From: Asterias rubens
Taxonomy: Eukaryota; Echinodermata; Asteroidea; Forcipulatida; Asteriidae
Length of the DNA stretch: 64,000 nt
Direction: 5' to 3'
Assembly: GCF_902459465.1 (NCBI RefSeq)
Contig: NC_047062.1
Location: 684,501 to 748,500, forward strand
Positions 48,301 to 58,285 of this stretch are shown here, one piece after another. Under the pieces are notes generated by a model. It was not told where the DNA came from. It was given only the letters and a program-made list of their open reading frames with translations, and searched no databases. The translations under genes were made by a program, and so were the position numbers. Position 1 is the stretch's first letter. Every line of letters begins with the position of its first letter.

Positions 48301-50801
48301 TCCAAACAAGCCTATGAATCCAATGCCCAAAGTCTGAGGTAAACTGTTTTGTTTTACTGTCACTAAAACATGAGCTCAGAGTTCGATGACATTTTCACAG
48401 GTTGGTTATAAGTGTTTAGGGTTAGTAGAAGATATTACAAAACTTAAGGCTAGTCCTAACTGGTCCTAACTCGAGATAAGACTAGTCTTAAAGGCAGTGG
48501 ACACTATTGGTAATTGTCAAAGACTAGCCTTCACAGTTGGTGTATCTCAACATATGCATAAAATAACAAACCTGTGAAAATTTGAGCTCAATCGGTCAAC
48601 GAAGTTGCGAGATAATAATGAAAGAAAAATAACCCTTGTCACACAAAGTTGTGTGCGTTTAGATGGTTGATTTCGATACCTCAAGTTCTAAATCTGAGGT
48701 CTCGAAATCAAATTCATGGAAAGTTACTTCTTTTTAGAAAACTATGGCACTTTAGAGGGAGCGCTTTTTGTCACAATGTTTTATACCATCAACCTCTCCC
48801 CATTACTCGTCACCAAGAAAGGTTTTATGCCAATAATTTTTTGAGTAGTGTCCACTGCCTTTAACTCTTTGTGAAATCCACCCTAGAATTGGATTGTTGA
48901 TTCTGTAAGGTTATAAAACATCTAGGTACCTCTATGATCTTATGCAAGATTTGTCTGAATCTTAAAGACAGAGCATCAGCTTTCTTCTTCAGGAGACTAT
49001 GACCTTTCTGAGCCCCTTTCAATCGCACCTTCATGTTGGTCAACGCCCTTGGAGAAACAAAGAAAACACCCCCAGCTTTAAAACTTTGCATAACTTTTCA
49101 AAAAGTTAAAAAGGAAAACTAGAAGACAGGTTAATTTCACTGATGTAGTACCTGGAGAATGCTGTGTGCAGTTTTATGTGCATATCTGCTTCAGGGCAAT
49201 TCATGTATGTTGTGATTTTAGCTGATTACTCAGTGTGCCATTTTTGAAGAGGCCAACTTCGTTTGCTCATCTAAATATGAAATTTGTGCAATAAAGCTGC
49301 AACACAACCTTTGAAAAGCCTGCCACATTTATTATAACAAGATCGGTCGATCTGGGCAATCAGCCGATCGCGCTACGCTATTGGAGGAGCTATTGCTTGC
49401 ATAGTTATTGACTGAACGCGCAGAAATGGTTTTGAGCAATCGCGCAGGAATGGTTTGCACGAGCAACCAATAGCGCAGGAATGGTTTTGCGCGATAATAT
49501 TGATTGATCGCGCAACAATTATGTTTGTGCGATCGAACGATTGTTGTGTAGGAATGGTTTCGCGTAATCAACTAAGCGTTCAGGAATGGTTTTGAGCGAT
49601 TGGTTGATTGTGCGTAGTCACCGATTGGTGCATTTATTAGTAGTGGAGTGCAAGAATGATTTTTGCGCAATGTCGACCCTTACTTTTATCATCAATGATC
49701 TAGTTTAACGGTTAAAGATGCTATGTCAGATTTTTGGCCCCAAACATTAAAAAATTGATTTTTTTGAGTGAATGGTATTATAAAGAGTATCACCCGCTCT
49801 AACAAAAAAGTTTAACTTTTACTTTAAATGGTCAGGAACCATGACAAAAATTTAAAACGTTTTTATAAAACACATAAGAATTGGTCACGTGATATATTGT
49901 CAGGATCCCGACAAAAACTAATTTTGAGCACTTTATTTCACTGCTACTAATAATTGGCGGACTTTTTCGAGCCATGGCTCTAATGAAAGCTTGTAACTTT
50001 CTCAACCTCCACCAAAATACCTATTGAATTTTAAATCCAAATTTTTGGGTCAAATCGGCCAAAAATCTGACATAGCATCTTTAAAGGCATTTAAATTCTG
50101 TAAAATTAAAATAAAATAAACAAACGTAATCAATCAACTCTTTCTTCAATGGTTTACCGGAGTATGCCATGATCGCGCAAAACCATTCCTAGCGATCGGA
50201 AAAATCTCCCAAAACAACTCCTGCACAATCGATGGTTCGCGCAAACATTTTCGTTGCACGATTGATCGACAGCTGAATGAACAATAGCTCTTTCAAATAG
50301 CGCAGTGCGATCAATCAATCACGGCCAAAATATACACAGCACAGTGTTGCATGTAGTTCGTAAGACTGTCAGTGTGTCGTCACTAGCCCAGTAGCATCAG
50401 GTCATGGAATTAAGAGTAAAAAGGGTAACAACTAGGAAAATGTCAAGTTCTAATTTGATAACAAAATTAACAATTCAAAAGGAACTTGAAATGAAGCAAT
50501 TGCCTCCGTTGCCTCTGTAACTTAATGTAAGTATCAGGTCTGCACAGGCCAGGGCCATAGAGTAGGAGCTTGAGTGGAGTGGCTGGCTGCTTGGTTGAAT
50601 GATTGAATCATCATGCATGGAGGTAGAAATAGAATGAATGAAATAAAATTAAAAATCGTCTGCTTTTGAGTTTGGTTGTGCTCGTTTGTTCCTGTGCTGT
50701 GCATGCAGTATATATTCTCAGATGGAAATAAAAATAAGTAAATAAAAGTATAATACTTACATACGCGAAGGGAAAATTACAATTCTTTCTTTCCCCGACA
50801 T
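45157..50801 (-). CDS. ATP6V1D: V-type proton ATPase subunit D, complete
   Basis: Central-stalk (rotor) subunit of the cytosolic V1 sector, coupling ATP hydrolysis to proton pumping into endomembrane compartments. Seven coding exons on the minus strand: 50801-50761, 49047-48930, 48003-47924, 47556-47489, 46688-46644, 46105-45935 and 45383-45157, total 750 nt, 249 residues, close to the usual length of about 247. All phases agree. Seen: [14 protein letters not shown] at the start, [76 protein letters not shown] and [11 protein letters not shown] at the end, all typical of the family. Mostly long helices expected to form the coiled-coil rotor shaft. Introns hold SINE and MITE insertions, and the exon 6 acceptor is tandemly duplicated. 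Confidence 0.97.
45690..45925 (-). mobile_element. tRNA-derived SINE
   Basis: On the minus strand: a tRNA-like head with the anticodon-stem-like CCAGACTCAAACTCTGG, B box GGGTTCGAGTCCC, then ACACTTGTGTCCTTAACCAA, ATGCATCGTCCTTCGGATGA and GCACTTATCGAAAAGAG. I recall this body from widespread invertebrate/echinoderm SINEs. In ATP6V1D intron 6, about 10 bp from the exon 6 donor. Confidence 0.75.
45935..46105 (-). CDS. ATP6V1D: ATP6V1D exon 6
   Basis: TACCAG acceptor, CATG|GTGAGT donor. Encodes [52 protein letters not shown] second copy of its acceptor lies 59 bp upstream. Confidence 0.95.
46085..46202 (-). repeat. 59-bp tandem duplication over the ATP6V1D exon 6 acceptor
   Basis: ATAACCCTGTCAACTCGTAT then GCTGGTATA occurs at 46085 and 46144 (period 59) with a few differences. 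Each copy contains a 3' splice site and the first codons of exon 6. Confidence 0.92.
46644..46688 (-). CDS. ATP6V1D: ATP6V1D exon 5 (45 nt)
   Basis: TTTGTAG acceptor, GACA|GTAAGT donor. Encodes [14 protein letters not shown], matching the family's LPVFEHY segment. Confidence 0.94.
46947..47097. mobile_element. Near-palindromic MITE with about 64-bp arms
   Basis: GGGTGCGTTCGTTTAGCTTC...GGGTCGACCC...GTGTGGCG...CTCCAGGA is inverted at TCCTGG...CGCCACAC...GGGTCGACCC...GAACGCACCC. Ends of this type are often hAT-related, but no clear 8-bp target duplication is visible. ATP6V1D intron 4. Confidence 0.75.
47489..47556 (-). CDS. ATP6V1D: ATP6V1D exon 4
   Basis: TTTTGCAG acceptor, GCAG|GTAGGC donor. 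Encodes [20 protein letters not shown] then NVA. Confidence 0.95.
47924..48003 (-). CDS. ATP6V1D: ATP6V1D exon 3
   Basis: CTTCCAG acceptor, TTTAA|GTAAGT donor. Encodes [20 protein letters not shown] then FASGDF. Confidence 0.95.
48488..48864 (+). mobile_element. TTAA-bounded element, family A copy 3, inside another repeat
   Basis: TTAA AGGCAGTGGACACTATTGG to GTGTCCACTGCCT TTAA. Flanks GACTAGTC and CTCTTTGTGAAATCCACCC look like the interior and end of a different repeat, so removal leaves one TTAA. Confidence 0.87.
48930..49047 (-). CDS. ATP6V1D: ATP6V1D exon 2
   Basis: CTCCAAG acceptor, GAG|GTACCT donor. Encodes [34 protein letters not shown]. Confidence 0.95.
49338..50335. mobile_element. 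Large foldback repeat, split by a nested element
   Basis: The left part (49340-49680) is rich in GCGCAGGAATGGTTT, GATCGCGC and CGATTG motifs; the right part (50165-50330) has them inverted (GCGCAAAACCATTCCT, CGATTGATCG). Family C element sits between. In ATP6V1D intron 1. Confidence 0.6.
49712..50084. mobile_element. TTAA-bounded inverted-repeat element, family C
   Basis: TTAA AGATGCTATGTCAGATTTTT at the left, AAAAATCTGACATAGCATCT TTAA at the right. No coding capacity. Nested in the foldback at 49338-50335. Confidence 0.87.
50761..50801 (-). CDS. ATP6V1D: ATP6V1D exon 1
   Basis: ATG at 50801-50799. Encodes [13 protein letters not shown] plus two bases of Met; donor AT|GTAAGT. Confidence 0.95.
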
Positions 50802-51249
50802 TTTGAATCAGATGAGAACTACTCTTGTTTCTGTACGGATATTACGATATCATGTAAATTTGGGACCGACCCACACACACACACATAAATAGCACAGTAA
50901 ATCCACAACCAAAGATCTTGTGATGAAGTGATGTCACTCAAACCTCAATCCCAATCGTTCGCTCTCCTTGTATTAGAGCAACGTACGCTAGGAAAAGTCG
51001 CGGTGAAATCATACAAATATGAGAACGAAGTTGTGCAGCGGCACAAGAGTGAACTTTAAAGGTCATTGATTGGGTACGCCCTCAACGTTTGCGCGCAAGG
51101 GCCGTCTTCAAGCAAGCCATAGAAAATAATTGACTTTTTAATACAAAAAAGACAGGCCTAAATGATGGAAATATTTATAAACAAAAATGAAGTAAAAAAA
51201 AAAATCAATTATAGATATTTTATTGGTTGGTTTCAAAAACTTTCCCGTT
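50802..51249 (-). promoter_or_regulatory. ATP6V1D 5' flank, presumed promoter
   Basis: Upstream of the V-ATPase start codon. It contains a locally higher CpG content around 50945-51110 but no TATA box I can defend. Transcription start not determinable. Confidence 0.35.
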
Positions 51250-51592
51250 TTAAAGACACTGGACACTATTGCCAATAGTAATTGTCCAAGCCCAATCTTC
51301 GCAATTGGTGTATCTCAACATATGCATGAAATAACAAACCTGTGAAAATTTGAGCTCAATTGGTTGTCGAAGTTGTGAGATAACTATGAAAGAAAAAACA
51401 CCCTTGTCACACGAAGTTGTGTGCTTTCGGATGCTTGATTTCGAGACCTCAAATTCTAATTCTAAGGTCTCGAAATCAAATTCGCAGAAAATTACTTCTT
51501 TCTCGAAAACTACTTCACTTCAGAGGGAACCGTTTCTCACAATGTTTTCTACTATCAACCTCTCCCCATTACCTGTTACCAAGTAAGGTTTA
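51250..51592 (+). mobile_element. Family A element copy 4, truncated at its 3' end
   Basis: Starts TTAA AGACACTGGACACTATTG and follows the family core through CAACCTCTCCCCATTA and ACCAAGTAAGGTTT, then stops about 60 bp short of the expected terminal repeat. Confidence 0.85.
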
Positions 51593-52931
51593 AGTTAAAG
51601 TTATTTGTTTCTCATATCAATGGGTGGCCCATTCAGTGGTAACCACTGGTCTCCCATGGGATGTCCCTCCCAGCATGTAAAAAGAATTGTATAAGCTTAA
51701 CAAGAAAGGACACACGCTTTTGATGTTTAAAAAAGGAGGTTTTTATTTTTACAGAAGCAAGGGTAGGCCTAACAACTTTTTTTGCAGTGCATGCACTTTG
51801 AAACAAAATAATCAATTATCTAGACTTTGTTTTTACCCTTACTGTCCCGGACAGGGCACCTTTTTGCACAAAAAACAAAAACAAAGCTGTAGAAATAATC
51901 ATTTTTATAAATAACAGAAATGAGAGACAAATTTATTTTAAAACCATTGTGGTGAAATCACTTTATTGTATAGTAGTCGATAAAAAGAAAAAACAAACTG
52001 GGTAAAAGCAGTAGACATTAAGCACACATAGTATCTTAAATATCTTACAATAACTATTATATACACTGACTGGGTGCAAGATATGCTTCTATCCCTGACT
52101 TTAATTTGAGTATCGCAGCATGAGGGCATATTTCATCGAAGTTCTAAACACAAATCTAAAAGACTAAAACATGCTCTTTGATTTATGTTGCTGTACACAA
52201 AACATTTATGATTTATTACTTGGCGAACAAAAAAACCCTAAATAAAATGTCCTAATCATCCATATTGAGTTTCAGCCTGCCGAGGGTCACCGAACACTTT
52301 AAATAATGTACAGAGTACCAGTAGTACTTTTCATAATAAATTGTGTCGGCAAATAGTGTTCACATCAACACCAGGCCCCCATCTCTACACACCACAAAGC
52401 ATACGGTAAGTATTTTGCAACAGCTTGTATTGTTATACCCCACTCAGATGAACTTTTTGTTCGACAGTGAATGTCTTTAGACAGCAATAAGAAGAAAATG
52501 GTCAATGTTGTTGCTAGGGAAACTATAGTTCTTGCTACAAAATACAAAACCCATTACTTCCTAGTTGCGAGCCAGTTTCTACAAATATTTTGTGCATAGA
52601 TTCTCAATGAAATTTAGCAGGATGTTCGATAAGCTGACTGTGTCAAGCTTTGAGTGGCAGGAGTTGTCTGCACTTTTCTGGCTTTTTAGGGTTAATTACA
52701 TTACACTGCTGGAGTTAGGGGTGGAGAGGGGTGGAAAGGTCAAAGTTAAATGGCCTTTGTATGGATCAGAGGTGAAAGGTCAAGATAAAACACCTTTGAA
52801 TGGATCATTGGTCCTACAGAAATAGACTCTCTAAATCCATCCCTTATCATAGAACAACTTCTTTGAAATAAAAAGAGATTTGTGTTTAGTGAGGAAAAGG
52901 TCAGACTTTAGATATACTGCAAGGAATTTGA

Positions 52932-53319
52932 TTAAAGGCAGTGGACACTATTGGTAATTACTCAAAATAATTATTAGCGTAAACCCTTTCTTGGTGAAGA
53001 GTAATGGGGAGAGGTTGATGGTATAAAACATTGTGAGAAATGGCTCCCTCTGAAGTGCCATAGTTTTCGAGAAAGAAGTAATTTTCCACGAATTTGAATT
53101 CGAGACCTCAGATTTAGAACTTGAGGTCTCAAAATCAACCATCTAAACGCATACAACTTCGTGTGACAAAAGGGTGTTTTTTCTTTCAGTATTATCTCGC
53201 AACTTTGATGACCGATTGAGCTCAAATTTTCACAGGCTAGTTATTTTATGCATATGTTGAGATACACCAACTGTGAAGGCTAGTCTTTGACAATTACCAA
53301 TAGTGTCCACTGCCTTTAA
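52932..53319 (-). mobile_element. Family A element copy 5
   Basis: Full-length: TTAA AGGCAGTGGACACTATTGG to GTGTCCACTGCCT TTAA, minus orientation. Confidence 0.9.
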
Positions 53320-54000
53320 GATGACACAGATCTCTCTCTCTCCAACCCACTGATGATCAATTAAATAAATATTTAACAACATTAACAGGCAGTGTGAGTT
53401 TGAAAAAGACTACCTGGGGAATCACAATGTTGAGTTCACTAACAAAAATGAGCAAATCCTTCCTTGAAAAATCTAACTTCTGTCTTGACTAGTACTCAAG
53501 AACTTCTGTTTAGAAACAAGTCAAGATGCTTTACTGGATAATGTGACGCAACTCAAAGCCAAGCTCAATTCACATAAGCCATCGATTACCGGAGGCCCTT
53601 AGCAAGCAAATGCATTGAGCAGGGTTTCTGACTATTAAAATAGTTATTAGTGGAACTGCCTTATGAAAAAACAATAGAATGATCGATTTTGGAAGCAGTC
53701 CAAACCTAGAAGCAGATGTGTGCATTGTGAAAATGTGACTTATCAACAACAAAAGAGACAAATTGAGCATGTCGTCCAATTTCCCTCGCCTTTGTAGGCT
53801 TTGAACTTTTAATTAACTTAAGACTATTGCATATAAGACAATTACTGATACAGTTATCATGAATTTATTTATTGATTCAAAGAAACACTCTATAATTTTT
53901 ACTTCCATTAAATTCAGTGTAACGGCTCAGCATTGAAGGAGAGTAGGTCCTTAGCAACACCCCTAGTCAAAGCCGTAACTGTAGCCGCCAATTTGCATAC

Positions 54001-54170
54001 GGCCTATGGCCCTTTTCGAATCAACGGCTTCAGCTTTGTATGCAGGCCCCATTCTCTCGACTGAAGCCCTTAGCACGTACGCGAGGCACGCACATTGTCA
54101 AAACAATCACGGGGCCAGGCTAGCCTGAGCCGAGTCTGGAGCTGAAGCTGGGTTTCGAAAAGGGCCTAGG
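54001..54170. mobile_element. Short foldback element with GGCCCTTTTCGAA ends
   Basis: ATGGCCCTTTTCGAA...GGCTTCAGCT at the left pairs with AGCTGAAGCT...TTTCGAAAAGGGCCTA at the right. Confidence 0.7.
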
Positions 54171-55916
54171 ACTGTAAAAGGAAAAATTGTCAGACCCATT
54201 CTTCAAAATAAAATTAATATTACCAATGTTGACAACTGTATACTATAAGTCCAATACAATCTTAACATTCATAGATTTATCAGTTTCCTTTTTTATCAAT
54301 AAATAATCATGAAGGGTCTACTATTTCTCACAAATATTAATTTACAAAAGTACAAAATTTGTAAAGGCAAATCTTGCAATGGGATTACTGTTTTTAAGAA
54401 AGAAAAAATAACTACTCTTTGTATTTTTCACTTTAAATACATACATTTTACTTTTCTGAATTGTTTTCTGAAAAGTTAAAGTAAAGAGCAATTCTAGAGT
54501 GACTCATGTTATTTTTACTTTATTTGTGTAATATCAGCTGATACCAGGACACTACAATCATTCAGCACACCACTGATCAATGGAATTTTAGTCACAATTG
54601 AATTGTTCTTCACAACTCCACTAAGATGTATTCAACTAAGGTATTGGTTTATCATGTGGGCCTTATTTAACAAACCGACTCAAAAAAAACAAAACATTGT
54701 TTTTATGTACAAATATGAAAAACCCCCTTAGCCATGATTCCCTGAATATACAAATTGTAACTTTGTTTGTTTAGAGATTGACAAAATCTCAACATCGCCC
54801 CAAATACAAATCTAGAAATGAGGGCGACATAAAGATGATGTCTTTCTTCCCTTTAACCCCAACTTAACCTCTATCAAGAATATCTAAAGACATTGTGAGA
54901 TTTAATCAAATAATCCTGCCAAAATCACAGGTGTGACATGAACAGGAAATGGCACAACATATTCATCCGGTAATCTTTGCGACATACAAGAGCAATGTTT
55001 GTAGAAACCAAATGGTACCTAAATATCTTCAAATACATACACTGTTTTTAGTTTAGCAGTGGACATACTGCTGTCAGCTGATGATACTAGATTTGAAGAC
55101 AAAATATCATAATAATGATGATTTTGCTGTATCAGTGTGTAGGGACTTTGATGGCAGCCATTATTAGCAGCCCACCTGAAGTCAGGCGTGTTCTGAAAGT
55201 ACAAAACAAATAATCTACAGGGTGTGACTTAGATTTAGAAAACCTTATTTAACAAAAAGATAACAATTATTCTTCCCCTCAGCACCCCACAAAACACCTT
55301 TAAAAACCGGTATCATAGTTCAAAGAAAACTGTACTGTATTTATAAATACTATTTACAAACAAAATGCCTTAGAAAAATCCAAACAAACAAAAAACCCAG
55401 AGATATGTACACAGTCCAATGAATCCATCTTCAATACTCTGGCCTTAAGTGAATTGCACCATTGGGGCAGAGGAAGCAGCCTCCTCTACTAGTAGTAGCT
55501 TCTATTTCAAGCAACTTGGCATTAGAATTAGCAACAAACATGGCAGTTTGGCACAGGTATTGAAATGTAGTCTGTATTTACAATCCTAGTCACTAATGTA
55601 TAAATTACCACTGTTTCATCCAAAGTATGGTGTCTAACAGGTATCTAACTTAACTAAAAGTGCACAAAACATTGCGAGTACAAAACATTGAATCAATCGT
55701 TTAAGAATAATTGATTACAAATTATAACACAGGTATAGACCAGCAGCCGATATCACAAAAAAACGCTTGGATTAATCCTATCTTGAGGTAGCACAAGTTA
55801 CTCGTCCTTAAGAGGAAAGCCCCAGTCCCAATTGCTTAGTACAAGCTGACATTTAAGTAAATGTGCATCATCCTAGCTAATTAGAGACCAACATTACTCA
55901 CAAATTTTCAGGGTGA

Positions 55917-56301
55917 TTAAAGACACTGGGCACTATTGGTAATTGTCAAGGACTAGTCTTCTCACTTGGTCTATCTCAACATATGCATAAAATAATGGAC
56001 CTGTGAAAATTTGAGCTCAATCGGTCGTCAAAGTTGCGAGATAACTCTGAAAGAAAAAACACCCTTGTCACACGAAGTTGTGTGCTTTCGGATGCTTGAT
56101 TTCGAGACCTCAAATTCTAAATCTGAGGTCTCGAAATCAAATCCATGGAAAATTACTTCTCTCTAGAAAATACGTCACTTCAGAGGGAGCCGTTTCTCAC
56201 AATGTTTTATACTATCAACCTCTCCCCATTACACATTACCAAGTGAGGTTTTATGCTAATAAATATTTTGAGTTATTACCAATAGTGTCCACTGCCTTTA
56301 A
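55917..56301 (+). mobile_element. Family A element copy 6
   Basis: TTAA AGACACTGGGCACTATTGG to GTGTCCACTGCCT TTAA, plus orientation, with the perfect 16-bp-arm central hairpin TGATTTCGAGACCTCA / TGAGGTCTCGAAATCA. Confidence 0.9.
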
Positions 56302-57434
56302 CAATGTTATGACCTATGACCTACTTGCATTAAAACTAATCCATGTAGAAAAATTGAAGTCTTTTCAAACAACAGATGCATCATGGGTAAACTCTACAGC
56401 TAACAGATTATTTCTACATAAAATCAAGTTAAAAGCTCTCTGAATAAAACTGACAGTGCCCTAAACGTTTGTCTCAAAGCACAACATATTACTCTAGTTT
56501 ATACAGTCAAACCCCCAGCCCTCGTCCTTCCAAATGCTACTGCTTATAAATAAAATGACATTTCTACAGAGTTGTTTTCCTTTGGAATCAGTTCTTGCAT
56601 AAATTATATCATCAGAACCAAAGCAGAAAAACATGCTTTACAAAATAATTTGCTTAGAAAAACATAGGAAGGAAAAAAGTGACATGTGATGTTCGTCTAG
56701 TATTTTGGCTAGTAGCTACTTTCTAATAAGCAGTATTTCTGTTTGTTTAGCAACTTTTAGCAGCTTTTTCTGTGCACATGTAATTGCCAGCCATAGCAAG
56801 AATCAGTTAAACAATAGAAAATCAGAGGTCTCTAGAAGGAAGTTGTTTGCATTCATGTGCGGCTTCTCTGATTTTACTTTTTTCCTTGGCTCAAACTATT
56901 AATTCTCATAGACTCTTGATTTCGATTAACTAACCAGAAAAAGTAGGATTGAGGGTGTCACACACAAGAAACACAGTTTTTCAAATCATTAGTCCAAACA
57001 AACTGCCAACGTGGTTTCTTAAGTAAAACTTCTTCCTAAAAATTACAAATTTGTTTGTAATCATCTAAATTTCTATAGATCTGTTGGTAACAGGACAGAT
57101 ATTTGGAATCACACACAAATCACTTTGTATAGGTCACAAGTAAGATGGCTGACCATTCATACCTAGCCAATGAACTGTTTGAATGCTTCAAGAACTGACC
57201 TTAAGTTCACTGTATCCACATTCTACTGTTATGGACAAGAGACGATTATCTGAGCTAGCTCTCTTTTTAGCAACTGAGTCCTACATGACTTGAACAAGAT
57301 TTTTCAAGAACAGTATTAGTAGTGCCATGAAATAGAGCCCTACATGGCACCTACCGGTACATGTAGTAGGGTTTGCAGCAACACTATGGATTAAATCTCT
57401 AGATGAGTCATGCTGGTTCTGAAAAAACCCACTA

Positions 57435-57822
57435 TTAAAGTCAGTGGACACTATTGGTAATTACTCAAAATAACTAATTAGCATAAAACCTTACTTGATT
57501 ACGAGTAATGGGGAGAGGTTGATAGTATAAAACACTGTGAGAAACAGCTCCCTCTGAAGTGGCATAGTTTTTGAGAAAGAAGTAATTGTCCACAAATTTG
57601 ATTGCGAGACCTCAGATTTAATAGAAATTGAGGTCTCGAAATCAAGCATGTGAAAGCACACAACTTCGTGTAACAAGTTTTTTTTCTTTTTTTCTTATCT
57701 CGCAACTTCAATGACCAATTGAGCTCAAATTTGCACAGGTTTTTTATTTTATGCATATGGTGAGATACACCAAGTGAGAAGACTGGTCTTTGACAGTTAC
57801 CAATAGTGTCCAGTGTCTTTAA
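57435..57822 (-). mobile_element. Family A element copy 7
   Basis: TTAA AGTCAGTGGACACTATTGG to GTGTCCAGTGTCT TTAA, minus orientation. Confidence 0.9.
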
Positions 57823-58119
57823 CTCATTTATTTCCATAAACCCAAACAGATTGTATTCCAACCATGTATAGTTGTAGAGTTTGAAATATTACTCAACATT
57901 GACACCACCAACTACATTCTAATCTTCTTATCAGAACATGCTATCCAACACACCAAAAGCTAGCGCCAAATTGCACATTTAATAGCTAAGAGCAGAACTG
58001 GATTATGGCACTGTATGAAACAAGTTTCTTGCTGTTGACTTAGTATGAGCTACCTGTGGAGGAAGATTGCTTTGGTTTCTTACTCTATGTTGTTGCTTTT
58101 TCTCCCTTGCAGTTCTGGC

Positions 58120-58285
58120 CTACTGTGTTGGGGGCTCAGCCTGGCTCCCAACCAGTTGAGGAGGGGGTCCTGACAGTGGGCCCATCATGGGGGGTCGGCT
58201 TCGTGCTAGAGGGCCTGTTGGCTGGGCATTGCTGGGTCGAATCAGAGGCGGTGGTTGCAACGAAATTCTTGGCGGTGGAACAAAT
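58120..58285 (-). CDS. RCOR: RCOR terminal exon: Pro-rich tail 2 and stop
   Basis: AATAG acceptor in phase. Encodes [49 protein letters not shown] at 58122-58120. RCOR3-like proline-rich ending. Confidence 0.88.

Larger units (their letters stand above)
51593..58119 (-). other. Probable RCOR 3' untranslated / downstream region
   Basis: No coding exon recognised for 6.5 kb below the RCOR stop. It includes family A copies 5-7 and a foldback at 54001-54170. Minus-strand AATAAA occurs near 51960 (TTTATT on plus), where a long 3'UTR could end; many other hexamers exist. Confidence 0.4.

Noticed and set aside
56078..56443. Open frames beginning CAFRCLISRPQ-like at several places (19.8, 36.7, 48.7, 53.1, 56.1 and 57.7 kb)
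   Set aside because: All are translations of the same family A element, which has no selected coding sequence.
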